From: Candidatus Mycobacterium methanotrophicum
GTDB taxonomy: Bacteria; Actinomycetota; Actinomycetes; Mycobacteriales; Mycobacteriaceae
Direction: 5' to 3'
Assembly (NCBI RefSeq): GCF_023515995.1
Contig: NZ_CP097320.1
Location: 1,922,001 to 1,986,000 of the forward strand
Length of the DNA stretch: 64,000 bases
The position numbers were made by a program, and so were the translations under genes. Shown piece by piece: positions 8,243 through 17,208 of the stretch; positions within the stretch are counted from its first letter, which is position 1; the number at the start of each line of letters is the position of its first letter. The notes below the pieces were generated by a model that worked only from the letters and a program-made list of their open reading frames with translations, searched no databases and was not told where the DNA came from.

Positions 8243-10591
8243 TCATCTGTGTCGCCGCGGTGCCCGGCGCGGTGGTTGGGTGGGCGCCTCGCGGGTCGGG
8301 GTCGGTCGGTTGGGCGCGCTGATCGGCGCCGCCGTGGTCACCGTGAGGGGTCGCCCGTCGTGTTGCACCGACAGCGGTTCCCCGTCATGGAGTCGATACG
8401 TCGTCGCGTCGGGAGTGATCTCGACGTGAAGTCGCCTGCTCTGCACGCAGATCGTGACGGCCAGCCCGGTGATGCCGGCCGGCAGCTGCGGGGAAAAGGT
8501 GACACTGCCGTTGTGTTCGCGCAGTCCGGCGAGTCCTTGCACCAGGGCGATCCAGATCCCGGCCAGCGACGCCGCGTGCAGCCCGTCGCCGGTGTTGTGC
8601 TCCAGATCATCGAGGTCCATCAGTGCCGCTTCGGTCAGGTAGTCATAGGCCAGGTCCAGATGGCCGGTTTCGGCGGCGAGCACCGCCTGGGTGCAGGCCG
8701 ATAGCGAGGAATCTCTGACGGTGAGGGCCTCGTAGTAGGCGAAATTGCGGGCCTTCTCCTCGATGGTGAACGCCGCGCCGCGCAGGTGCATTGCCAGGAC
8801 AAGATCGGCCTGCTTGACCACCTGTTTGCGGTACAGGTCGAAGTAGGGGAAGTGCAGCAGCAGCGGGTACTGCGCGTCGGTGGTCGCTGCGAAGTCCCAG
8901 AGCTCGTGGCCGGTGAACCCCTCATCCTGGGCGTGAACTCCCAGCGCGTGGTCGTAGGGGATGACCATCGCGGCGGCCGCGTCGCGCCACCGTTGTTCCT
9001 CTTGCGCGTCGATGCCCAGGGTGTGGGCGCGGTCAGGGTGACGCGCGGCGGCGTCGGCGGCCGCGACAAGATTGTGCTGGGCCATCAGGTTTGTGTAGAC
9101 GTTGTTGTCGGCCACGGCCGAGTACTCGTCGGGGCCGGTTACGCCATCGATGCGGAATCGTCGGTGCGGGTCGTAGTGCCCCAGCGAGCACCACAGTCGC
9201 GCCGTTTGGGCCAACAGCTCCAGACCCACCTCGCGGGCAAACGCGTCATCGGCGGTGACCTCGACGTAGCGGACGACCGCGTCAGCAATGTCCGCGCCGA
9301 CGTGAAACGCGGCGGCGCCCGCCGGCCAGTATCCCGAACACTCCGGTCCGGCGATCGTGCGCCACGGAAACACTGCACCCTTCAAGCCGAGCTGGACGGC
9401 CCGATGCAGCGCGGCCGACAGGATCGAATGCCGCCAGCGCAGCGCGTCGGCGGCGGCCCGCGGTGCGGTGTAGGTGAGGACTCGCAGGACGAACGTTTCG
9501 GTGTCCCAGAACGCGTGCCCGTCATAGCCCGGGCCGGTCGACCCCTTCGCCGCGATCGCGCGTCCTTCGGCCCGGGCACCGGCCTGCAGGAGATGAAACA
9601 ACGCGAAACGCACCGCCTGCTGCACAGGGGGGTCACCGTCGATTTCGACGTCGGCGCCGGCCCAAAAATCGTCGAGATCGGTGCGCTGCTCGGCGATCAG
9701 CCCGTCCCAGCCCGACTGAACCGCGGCAGCGAGTGCGGCGGCGACCTGATCGCGGACCGCTGGTTGCGTGCGGGCCGCCGACCAGCCGTAGGCCACGAAT
9801 TTGATCACCCGCAGCCGCTGCCCGGGTTCCAGCGTCGCGGTGATCGTGACCCGGCCCAGATCGGGCAAGCTTTCACTGGACACCTGCATCGACGGCGGAG
9901 CATCGATCTGGTGCTCCATGGCCACACCGAGCCGCAGGCCGCTGACCGCGGTGCGGTGCAGCAACGATGCGCCAGTCCCACCGCAGGCATGTTCCTCCGA
10001 GACCAGTGGTGCCAGCAGCGCCGCCGATTTCCGCGGGTCGCCGCCGCTGCTGCTCGGCAACGGTTCGTTGGCCACCAGTTCGGACTGCAGCATCACCCGC
10101 ACCGTCTGCTCGAGCGGTTCGACGTCATAACAGATGGCGGCGACCGACCGTTGCACCAGCGACACCAGCCGGCTCGAACGCACCCGCACACCCTTGGCGC
10201 CTGGTGATATCCACTCGACCTCACGGCGCAGTTGCCCGCTGCGGAAATCCAGCACCCGCTCGTGGGCGACCAGTCGCCCGTAGCGGACGTCGAAGGCCTG
10301 ATCATCAACCAGGAGGCGGATCAGCTTGCCGTTGGTGACGTTGATGACGGCCTGACCGGCTCCGGGGTAGCCGTAACCGGCTTCGGCGTAGGGCAAAGGG
10401 TGCGATTCGTACACACCGTTCAGATAGCAGCCGGGCAACCCGTGCGGCTCCCCCTCGTCAAGGTTTCCCCGCCATCCGATGTGACCGTTCGACAGGGCGA
10501 ACAGCGACTCGCTCTCTGCGATCACCTCGAGATCGAGGCCGGTCTCGCGTAGGCCCCACGGCTCGACCGTGTAGGCCGGGTGCGTGATCAC
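8243..10591 (-). CDS. Glycoside hydrolase family 65 phosphorylase (Rv3401-like)
   Basis: GH65 enzymes phosphorolyse alpha-glucosides such as trehalose, maltose or kojibiose to beta-glucose-1-P. The 782 residues are close to M. tuberculosis Rv3401. Seen in order: the N-terminal beta-sandwich (SNGHIGWRGNLDEGEPHGLPG), the (alpha/alpha)6 barrel with the general-acid Glu in GVTGPDEYS (about residue 488), KQADLVLAMHL, and the C-terminal cap (STL-like GDGLHAASLAG). GTG 10591 overlaps the stop of an upstream HAD remnant by GTGA, as expected when a beta-phosphoglucomutase gene precedes GH65. The C-terminus has a Pro/Arg-rich tail. A second GH65 domain lies in the otsB1-like gene at 27229. Confidence 0.9.
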   Translation of the reverse strand: MITHPAYTVEPWGLRETGLDLEVIAESESLFALSNGHIGWRGNLDEGEPHGLPGCYLNGVYESHPLPYAEAGYGYPGAGQAVINVTNGKLIRLLVDDQAFDVRYGRLVAHERVLDFRSGQLRREVEWISPGAKGVRVRSSRLVSLVQRSVAAICYDVEPLEQTVRVMLQSELVANEPLPSSSGGDPRKSAALLAPLVSEEHACGGTGASLLHRTAVSGLRLGVAMEHQIDAPPSMQVSSESLPDLGRVTITATLEPGQRLRVIKFVAYGWSAARTQPAVRDQVAAALAAAVQSGWDGLIAEQRTDLDDFWAGADVEIDGDPPVQQAVRFALFHLLQAGARAEGRAIAAKGSTGPGYDGHAFWDTETFVLRVLTYTAPRAAADALRWRHSILSAALHRAVQLGLKGAVFPWRTIAGPECSGYWPAGAAAFHVGADIADAVVRYVEVTADDAFAREVGLELLAQTARLWCSLGHYDPHRRFRIDGVTGPDEYSAVADNNVYTNLMAQHNLVAAADAAARHPDRAHTLGIDAQEEQRWRDAAAAMVIPYDHALGVHAQDEGFTGHELWDFAATTDAQYPLLLHFPYFDLYRKQVVKQADLVLAMHLRGAAFTIEEKARNFAYYEALTVRDSSLSACTQAVLAAETGHLDLAYDYLTEAALMDLDDLEHNTGDGLHAASLAGIWIALVQGLAGLREHNGSVTFSPQLPAGITGLAVTICVQSRRLHVEITPDATTYRLHDGEPLSVQHDGRPLTVTTAAPISAPNRPTPTREAPTQPPRRAPRRHR

Positions 10592-10718
10592 GGCATGTCC
10601 AGTATCTCGGCCAGGTCGCTGACCACGGCGTCGGCTCCGTGCGCGCGCATCGCATCCGCCTGATCGACGCGCTCGACCCCGACCACGAATCCGAACCCGC
10701 TGACGGCACTCACCTCGC
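10588..10718 (-). pseudogene. C-terminal stump of a beta-phosphoglucomutase-like HAD protein
   Basis: The end of the frame, GFGFVVGVERVDQADAMRAHGADAVVSDLAEIL, is the conserved C-terminus of the HAD/beta-phosphoglucomutase partner of GH65 (Rv3400 type). It would have converted beta-glucose-1-P to glucose-6-P. Only about 43 residues remain. Upstream of about 10718 the open frame continues to 11016 but shows no HAD motif (no DxD, no Lys loop), so the body has been deleted. The stop overlaps the GH65 start (GTGA 10588-10591). Confidence 0.7.
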
Positions 10719-10995
10719 CGCACCGTGAAGTCGGTTCTGTGCCAAGTGGAGTCGTCGCCACCGTGACGAGCAGCCGCGGCGCCACCTGACCAGTCCAGGT
10801 CGCCATCGATGTCGGGCACACTCCGGCCCCCCGGCCACCGGGACGCGCCGGAAAGCACCAGCGCGCGACGGGGGTCACAAACCCGAACACGAAGAAGGTG
10901 CCCGCGTCTCCGACAGCAGGCGCGGCGGCGACCCCGTGTGCTGACACCTCACCGACCCGGCACAGTTGGAGGGCTGCTGGTGAAGTCACCAGTTC

Positions 10996-11028
10996 TCCGA
11001 ATATCCCTGTAGGCAAAGAATATTCGGA
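10996..11028. promoter_or_regulatory. Inverted repeat TCCGAATAT ... ATATTCGGA
   Basis: Nine-base perfect arms at 10996-11004 and 11020-11028, separated by 15 bases, in an AT-richer patch of a GC-rich intergenic region. It may be an operator for a dimeric regulator or an RNA hairpin. It lies about 300 bases before the universal stress protein start. Confidence 0.45.
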
Positions 11029-11244
11029 TCGAGAGACCGACGAGTCATCAGGATCGATCCGGTCAGTAACCAGTCCCGGCGAATGTACGGCTCAGAGCTG
11101 ACGCTCCAGCGAGTCAGCAGCGGACAGCTGGCTCATCCCGCACTAGCTGAGGGTCTCAGCTCCTTCACGCTACGCCGACTTGCTGCGCTATTCCGCCCGG
11201 CATAATTGCCTGAGCTCCGGCAGCTAGCCAGGTTCACCCATCAG

Positions 11245-11260
11245 CCGGACTATCGGCACT
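11245..11260 (+). promoter_or_regulatory. DosR-box-like motif upstream of universal stress protein
   Basis: CCGGACTATCGGCACT resembles the asymmetric DosR-site form GGGACTTTCGGCCCT, differing at about three core positions, 72 bases before ATG 11332. DosR controls several universal stress proteins in M. tuberculosis, so the placement is sensible, but the match is imperfect. Confidence 0.35.
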
Positions 11261-11331
11261 CCGGTGACCTCTGGAAAGTAGTCTGTGCTGCAACGCCACA
11301 CACCACCAGGCGGGCGGCACATAATCACCGT

Positions 11332-11889
11332 ATGACCAGTACTGGACAATTATCTTCGGAGCCCCTCGCGTCTGCCGACGGACCGCAGCAGAGCGGGCGG
11401 ATCGTGGTCGGCGTAGACGGGTCGCAGGGATCGTTGAACGCTCTGCGGTGGGCGCTGGGGGAGGCGCGGGCACGCAAGATCCCGGTCCACGCGGTCTTTG
11501 CCTGGCAATACCATCCACCTTGGGTGGACCCCGGGTTGGGCAGCATGTTCCCGTTGGGCTATCAGCCGGAAGGCGGTGCGCCTGAAGACGCGTTCGCTGA
11601 GGCGGCTGCTTCGGTGGAGAAGCTGTTGGACGCCGCCGTCAGCGAGGCAGGCGAATCCGACCCGGACAGCGCGACTGATCCGGTCCGAATCACGCAGGAG
11701 GCAGTGGAAGGGCACGCCGCCCAGGTGCTGCTCGACAGCGTCAGCGGAGGCGACATGCTGGTGGTCGGCTCTCACGGACACGGCGGATTCCTCGGGGCGG
11801 TGCTCGGCTCGGTCAGCCAACGTGTCGTGTCCCACTCGCGGTGCCCCGTGGTTGTCGTCCCCGCCCCGCAGCGGGCGCCGAACGCCTGA
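11332..11889 (+). CDS. Universal stress protein, single domain
   Basis: This 185-residue UspA-fold protein begins its domain with RIVVGVDGSQGSLNALRWA. It has the ATP-binding signature G-x2-G-x9-G-S as VGSHGHGGFLGAVLGSVSQ (about residues 143-161) and ends with CPVVVVPAP. ATP-binding Usps of mycobacteria affect growth arrest and redox or hypoxia adaptation. ATG 11332 is chosen because upstream in-frame sequence has no domain. It stands alone, downstream of a long regulatory gap with a possible DosR box. Confidence 0.92.
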   Translation: MTSTGQLSSEPLASADGPQQSGRIVVGVDGSQGSLNALRWALGEARARKIPVHAVFAWQYHPPWVDPGLGSMFPLGYQPEGGAPEDAFAEAAASVEKLLDAAVSEAGESDPDSATDPVRITQEAVEGHAAQVLLDSVSGGDMLVVGSHGHGGFLGAVLGSVSQRVVSHSRCPVVVVPAPQRAPNA

Positions 11890-12133
11890 GCAACCTGCCC
11901 TTGGGGCGGGCTGCCCGTTCACCGGCGCGCATAACGTGTGGTCCCAAACTGGTCCCCAAGTAAGCCGCCGATGGGACTTGATGAAACGCAGCTGTTCGTC
12001 GGCGGCGCATCAGCAGATTCGCATCGGGGGCTGCTGCCCGGGTCGCTACGGGCGGCGATACGGGTCGACGCAGAAGTACGATTGCCGGGTGCAACGCGCG
12101 CACCCTGCCGGTAAGTGTTCGTAAGCTCGGGTC

Positions 12134-13310
12134 ATGGCGGCATCCAAGCAAGCGGCCGCGCATCCGGTCGGGCTGTGGGGTGCCGTCGCGATCGGCGTCG
12201 GTGGCATGGTCGGCGGCGGCATTTTCGCCGTTCTCGGGTTGTCGGTGCAGATCACCAAAGGGGCTGCGCCGCTGGCGTTTCTGCTGGTGGGGCTGGTGGC
12301 GTTATTGACCGCGCGCTCCTATGCGCGGTTGTCGAAGGTGTACCCCAGTCGCGGCGGAACCGTCACTTTTATCAACCGTACGTTCGGCGCCGGCCTGTTC
12401 TCCGGCGGGATCAACGTGTTGTTGTGGCTGAGCTACATCGTGATGCTCGCCCTGTATTCCCAGGCGTTCCGCAGCTATGCCGCGAGTTTTCTGCCCTCGT
12501 CCGCCCACACCCTGGGCAAGCATGTGTTCCTCACCCGGCGATTGTGGTGATCCACGCGGTCAACATCGCCGGCGCATCCACGGTGGCCCGCGCCGAACGT
12601 GTGATCGTCGCAGTCAAGATCGCGATTCTTGTGTTGTTCGTGGGCGTCGGGGCGGCGGGAGTGTCCAGCGAGCGGCTGGCGCCCGCGCAGTGGAGTTCCC
12701 CGGTGTCGGTTATCGCGGGCGTGATCGCCAACACCGCCGAGGACGTCGCCGACCCTGCCCGGGTGCTCACCAGGGCGTACTAAATCTCGGTGCTGTTCGT
12801 GATCGTGCTGTACGTTGCCGTGGCCATCGTTTCGGTGGGGTCGCTGCCGCTGTCGAGGCTGATCAACGCGCGTGACTATGCGCTGGCCGAAGCCGCCCGG
12901 CCCGCGCTGGGCGGCTTCGGGTTCGCGATGATCGGTGCGGCGGCGATGCTGTCGACCGCGTCGGCGATCAACGCCACCCTCTACGGATCCGCGCGGGGCT
13001 GCTGATCACCGCGGCGGCAACCGTTGTGCTCGCCAACGTGCTGGACCTGGCCAGCATCTCCACCATGGGAAGCGCCGGGTTCCTCATCATCTTCGCCGCC
13101 GTCAACCTCGCCGAGGCTCACACGGCCCGAAGGCGGGGATCAACCCCGTGGATCTCGGTTGTGGCCGCCATGGCGTGTGTCGCGGCATTGGCCGCGCTCA
13201 TCGCCAAGAGCAGCCTCCTATCCGTCAATGTCCTGGTCGCGATGGTCGCATTGTCCTTCGGCATCGAGGCGACCTTCCGAAAAATCAGCGGCCGACCCGT
13301 CCACGCATAG
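12134..13310 (+). pseudogene. APC-family amino-acid permease, broken in at least three places
   Basis: The N-terminus is intact (WGAVAIGVGGMVGGGIFAVLG, the substrate-binding unwound helix of APC transporters), with several membrane helices up to 12535. There the frame shifts. The next segment ends at an in-frame TAA (12781-12783). A third segment runs to TGA at about 13005, and a fourth, in another frame, carries the last helices (FLIIFAAVNLAEA) to TAG 13308-13310. The gaps between segments suggest small deletions as well as indels. The parent would have been a proton-coupled amino-acid importer of about 430 residues. It cannot make a full transporter now. Confidence 0.85.
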
Positions 13311-13379
13311 GCGAGGCATCTTTGCGTGTACCCGCGCAGCCCTCGCCACTTCCTGCGCCTGCTCGTCGCCGGCGCAGTG

Positions 13380-14150
13380 GAAGAGGCTGGCGGAGGCTAC
13401 TCGGGTAAAGCCGGGGTCGAAGGTGGACCTGGCCAAGGACTTCGATCCCGGCCGCCACGACAAACAGCTTGGAAAAGACCAGGCGCCGCGGTGCTGGCTG
13501 ACGCGAAGGCGACGCTGCTGAATTTGCAGAACCGCTTTTTCGCCCAGGCCGACCGGTCGCTGCTGATCATCCTTCAGGAGATCGACGCGGCCGATAAGGA
13601 CGGCACGATCAAGCACGTCATGAGCGGCCTCAACCCCGAAGGTGCCGACGTGTACAGCTTCAAGGCGCCGTCGGAGACCGAGCGGGCACACGACTACCTC
13701 TGGCGCCACCAAAGGTCGCTGCCGGAACTGGGCCGCATCGCGGTGTTCAACCGGTCCCACTACGAGAACGTGTTGATCACCCGGGTGCATCCTGAGACGT
13801 TATGGCCACGCACCGCGGTGCTTGACGCTGAGGGCATCTGGCAGCGGCGGTATCGCGACATCAACGACTGGGAGCGCTATCTCACCGACAACGGGACCCG
13901 TCATCGTCAAGCTGTTTCTCAACGTCTCCCAGGGCGAACAGGCGCGGAGGTTCCTTGAGCGCATCGACGAACCCGAGAAGAACTGGAAGTTCTCCGTCGC
14001 GGACCTACGCGAGCGCGCGTTCTGGGACGACTACCAGCGGGCCTTTCAAGACATGCTCAGCCACACCAGCACCGTGTGGGCACCCTGGCATGTGATCCCC
14101 GCAGACCACAAATGATTTAGCCACGTGTCGACTTCTGCGGTGCTGTTGTG
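13380..14150 (+). pseudogene. PPK2-type polyphosphate kinase pseudogene, interrupted by a group II intron
   Basis: Three frames are needed to read it. First RVKPGSKVDLAKDFDPG (from about 13405), then from 13495 the kinase core ([38 protein letters not shown]) and, after a break near 13900, the C-terminal part [18 protein letters not shown] to WHVIPADHK. The Walker A region reads AADKDG where PPK2 has AGKDG. A TGA at 14113 replaces the conserved Trp after ADHK, after which FSHVSTSAVLL continues in frame. At about 14150 the sequence meets the 3' end of a group II intron in opposite orientation. A possible remainder of the tail resumes at 19050. Confidence 0.85.
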
Positions 14151-14214
14151 GTGAAAGTCGGCCCGGAGCGCGGTGACAGCCTTGCGGCTGTTCCGTTTCT
14201 CCGGGCCGCTTCCC

Positions 14215-14248
14215 GAACCCGGCGTGCATCTCTCAATGCACCGGGCTC
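14215..14248 (-). ncRNA. Group II intron domain V
   Basis: Thirty-four bases on the minus strand start GAGCCCGGTGC and end GCACGCCGGGTTC. They form the two-stem catalytic hairpin with the bulge and apical loop expected of domain V. The stop codon of the maturase ORF (TGA, 14233-14235) lies inside it. Domain VI follows immediately. Confidence 0.8.
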
Positions 14249-14531
14249 TCCACAAGACCCGTCGCGGTGTCGTGGTGTTCCTCGTTGCCGATGAGCGGCC
14301 AGGGCGTTGGGATGACCGATCCGCGGTAGCGGTATCGGGTCGTGCCGATCTTGGACAGATCGATCAGTGTCATCTCGTGCCCGGCTGGCCACCATCGTCC
14401 GCCGCAGTACTGCCGGCGGAGTTGCTTCCAGGTCGATTTCGGGTGTTTGCGGCGTATCCATCGCCAAACCGTGTGCCACACATAGTGGTTGAGGTAGGAG
14501 AAGACAGCCGAGGACACCCCGGCCCGGAAAT

Positions 14532-14538
14532 GCCCTGC
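14532..14538. other. Left target duplication of IS21-family element
   Basis: GCCCTGC here and GCCCAGC at 17202-17208 flank the IS. They agree at six of seven bases. Removing the IS and one copy restores a continuous maturase frame (LRGWAGHFRAGVS), which supports this assignment. Confidence 0.75.
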
Positions 14539-14579
14539 TGTCATTTGCCATGAGGATGGGACCACCGGTTGGCCAGCAA

Positions 14580-15399
14580 CTATGGACCGCCTGTTTGGCT
14601 TATTGGGGATGATCGGCGGTCGTTGGGGCTGGTGTCAACTGAGGGCTTTTGGCGGCGCCGGTAGGACTGGCCCTCGATGATCGGTTCGTGCGCTGTCGAG
14701 GTAATCCTGTCGATGGCCGATTGGGCGAGCAGCGGGTCAGTCATGACGGCCAGCCATTCATCGGGGCTGCGGTTGGAGGTGAGCACGGTCGAGCCGCGTT
14801 GGTGGCGGGCTACGACGAGCTCGTAGAAGTCGGCGGTCGCGGTGGCGTCCATGGGCTGCAGGGCGAAGTCGTCGATGAGCAGCAGCCGGATTTGGGCCAG
14901 GCGGCGCATCTGGGCTTCGGTGCTGTTGTCAAGGCGGGATGCTTTGGGCTGCTTGAACAGTGCGTCGGCGCGCAGCATCAAGGTGGGGATGCGCCGGCGC
15001 ACGGCGATGTGCCCGAGCGTGGTGGCCAGGTGAGTTTTTCCTACCCTGACCGGCCCGAGCGGCAGGGCGCCGTGCGGGCCGTCGAGAAACCGCAGGCTGG
15101 TCAGGTCGGTCCGCAGGGCGCGGTCGTAGCGCACCGCGGCGGACTCGTCCCAGGAGTCGGGGCGCATGGCCGCATCCAGGCCGGCTTCGCGGGCGCGGCG
15201 GGCGGCTGAGCTGTTGTCGCCGGCGGTGAGCCTCATCGGCGAGGACCAGCTCCAAAAACGCCGCGTGCGATAGGCGCTGTTGGTGGGCCAGGGTGAGCCG
15301 CTCGGGCAGGGTGTCGAGCATGCGCCCGAGTTTGAGCTGGCGCATCACACGCTTGAGGTCAGTCGAGATCGGATCGGTGACAACGGGTTTGGTCGCCAT
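14580..15399 (-). pseudogene. istB: IstB ATPase of IS21-family element, one frameshift
   Basis: AAA+ helper of the IstA transposase. The first part (ATG 15399, LKRVMRQLKLGRMLDTLPERL) and the second part (LDAAMRPDSWDES onward) are in different frames. The break is near 15235, where ELVLADE should continue in the second frame. The second part has Walker A as GPVRVGKTHLA (Arg in place of a usual Gly, but GxxxxGKT kept), Walker B LLLIDDFAL, and sensor TSNRSPDEW. The IS needs IstB for target immunity and efficient insertion, so it may be dead unless frameshifting restores the protein. Confidence 0.85.
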
Positions 15400-15405
15400 G
15401 ATGAA

Positions 15406-17040
15406 TCACTGCCCCCGGCTCTCGTCGCCGCTGGTTGGGGTGGCGCCGCCGCCGTCGATGACGCTGAGCCAGTCGGGTCGTTGTCTGCCTTGGCTGCGGT
15501 ATTCGCTGGGGTCGCGGGCGAACCGGGCCGGCGCGAGCCCGGTGGTCGCCCGCGGCGCCTCGGCGGGGGTGTTCTCGGTGGCCTTCGCCAGCATGGCGGC
15601 GATCTTGGGCACCGAGACCACATCAAGTTCCAAAGCGCGCCCGCAGGCGGTGTTCACCGGGGCCGGGCCGTATCGTTTGACCAGCCCCAACAGCCGATAC
15701 ACCTGCCGCATCCGCGTCCAGGGCAGTTGGTGGTCGAGCAGGCGTTCGGCGTAGCTGCCGATATCGGTCCCGTGGCCGGCGGCGGTGGTGATCAGCCGGG
15801 TCAGATCCCGCATCGCGTAGCCGATCTTGTCGGCGGGCAGATCAGCCGGGTCGGTGCAACGTCCGCCGGCGGGCTGGCGGGGATGGGTCTTGACCAGCTT
15901 GCCGCGGTGGAACGCCTTGACCAACTCCCCGTCAGCGCGAACCGAAACCGTTTGCCCCCGAAGGTGCTCAGGGATTGAATACAAGGCCCGGCCGACCTGA
16001 ATGTGGTAGTCGCGGTGGACCTTGGCTTGGGCGTAGATCGGCACCTGGTAGACCGCTACCGGGGCGGGCAGCAGCAGCGCGGCCTCACACTCGGCGAACA
16101 CCACCGCCGGTTGGGCGCAGGTGGTGCCGTGGATACGCTGGCCGGCCTTATCGGCACACCACGCTTGCGCTCGGGCCTGGGCGTCGGCCAGATCGGTGAA
16201 ATCTTCACCGGCGAAAAAGTTGCCGCGCACATACTGCACCATGCGTTCCACTCGCGGCTTGTCGCACGGGTGGGCCACCCTGGCCGGGTCGGTGAAAAAT
16301 CCGCGGGTCTGCGAGTACTCCGTCCACCCTATACTGAACTGCGGATCGGCCGAATCCGCCTTGGGCACAATAGGTGTCATGTTGTCAGGGATCAACACCT
16401 TGAAGACGCCACCGAAGAATGCCCAGGCCGCCTCGCAGCCGGCGATGATCGCTTCTAGCGTCTGGTTGAACGTCAGCCACACGAACATGTGCCGCGAGTA
16501 GACCGCGGTGAAGATCAGCGCGTGCACCACCCGGTTACGCCCCGATTCGGCGTCGAAGATCTTGCCCATCTTCCCGAAGTCGATCTGGCACTCCACGCCG
16601 GGCTCACCGTCGATCACCGGCACCGTGCCAGCAGCCCGACGGCCCCGATAGCCGGTGCACTGTGTGCAGCACCGGTGCAGGGTCCGCTGCGGCACCACGA
16701 TGCCGCGACGGGCTAACAAGTCGCAGATCTTGACCACCGTCAGATCTTCTTCCACCCACTTGACGATCTGATCATGGTTGGCGCGCAACACTTCCCACGC
16801 CTGCCCGTGGCCATCCGGCCGGCCCGGACGCACCGCCTCGATCACCGCGCCGATCAACTCGTCGGTGAGCTGATCCAGATCACCGCCCCGGTCCAGCCCC
16901 GCCAACACCGCCGCGTTCGTATAGTCGCGTGCGGTCTTGCGGTCCACCCCGGCCAACGCACCCACCCGGCGCAAGCCGGCCCCTGACATCCACACCCGCA
17001 ACAGCTCACGTACCTCGATCACCGAAACCTCCCGATACAT
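15406..17040 (-). CDS. istA: IS21-family transposase IstA
   Basis: This 544-residue DDE transposase is full length. It has an N-terminal helix-turn-helix (LRRVGALAGVDRKTARDYT), then the catalytic Asp in VECQIDFGKM, Asp in VLIPDNM and Glu in KPRVERMVQYVRGNF. A C-terminal beta-domain and tail follow. ATG 17040 has a strong purine-rich site, GGGGGAGG, ahead of it. It lies seven bases upstream of istB. No frame damage is visible. Confidence 0.95.
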   Translation of the reverse strand: MYREVSVIEVRELLRVWMSGAGLRRVGALAGVDRKTARDYTNAAVLAGLDRGGDLDQLTDELIGAVIEAVRPGRPDGHGQAWEVLRANHDQIVKWVEEDLTVVKICDLLARRGIVVPQRTLHRCCTQCTGYRGRRAAGTVPVIDGEPGVECQIDFGKMGKIFDAESGRNRVVHALIFTAVYSRHMFVWLTFNQTLEAIIAGCEAAWAFFGGVFKVLIPDNMTPIVPKADSADPQFSIGWTEYSQTRGFFTDPARVAHPCDKPRVERMVQYVRGNFFAGEDFTDLADAQARAQAWCADKAGQRIHGTTCAQPAVVFAECEAALLLPAPVAVYQVPIYAQAKVHRDYHIQVGRALYSIPEHLRGQTVSVRADGELVKAFHRGKLVKTHPRQPAGGRCTDPADLPADKIGYAMRDLTRLITTAAGHGTDIGSYAERLLDHQLPWTRMRQVYRLLGLVKRYGPAPVNTACGRALELDVVSVPKIAAMLAKATENTPAEAPRATTGLAPARFARDPSEYRSQGRQRPDWLSVIDGGGATPTSGDESRGQ

Positions 17041-17098
17041 TCAGCGGACCTCCCCCACATCGATCGACACGAAGCGATCCGACCCAGTAATCGAGCGG

Positions 17099-17121
17099 CC
17101 GCCGGCGCGACACGCCGGCGG
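17099..17121. other. 9-bp perfect hairpin upstream of istA
   Basis: CCGCCGGCG, loop CGACA, CGCCGGCGG, between the right terminal repeat of the IS and istA. It may limit read-through transcription from the host into the transposase gene, as terminator-like stems do in many ISs. There is no T-run. Confidence 0.5.
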
Positions 17122-17201
17122 TCCCATAACTGGCAAACGGGTGGTCCAATGAGGCTGGCTAAACCCTGATCAAGGTGGTCCCATCATCGTGGCGGTCGAC
17201 A

Positions 17202-17208
17202 GCCCAGC
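17202..17208. other. Right target duplication of IS21-family element
   Basis: GCCCAGC, matching the left copy GCCCTGC at 14532-14538 except for one base. Confidence 0.75.

Larger units (their letters stand above)
10719..11331. other. 613-bp intergenic region with inverted repeat
   Basis: No convincing gene. The left part is probably eroded HAD sequence. It contains a 9-bp perfect inverted repeat and a DosR-box-like motif (listed separately), both placed to control the divergent-side stress protein at 11332. Confidence 0.5.
14539..17201 (-). mobile_element. IS21-family insertion sequence (istA, istB) inside the group II intron
   Basis: The 2663-bp element runs from TGTC (14539) to GACA (17201). 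It has imperfect 28-30-bp terminal inverted repeats (left TGTCATTTGCCATGAGG; right, reversed, TGTCGACCGCCACGATG), both followed by the identical 12-mer GATGGGACCACC. Further GGACCACC-type repeats lie just inside both ends, as is usual in this family. It carries istA intact and istB with a frame break. It is inserted in the same orientation as the maturase gene. Confidence 0.9.

Noticed and set aside
8786-10207. 473-codon plus-strand open frame
   Set aside because: Antisense shadow of the GH65 gene, whose motifs are unmistakable.
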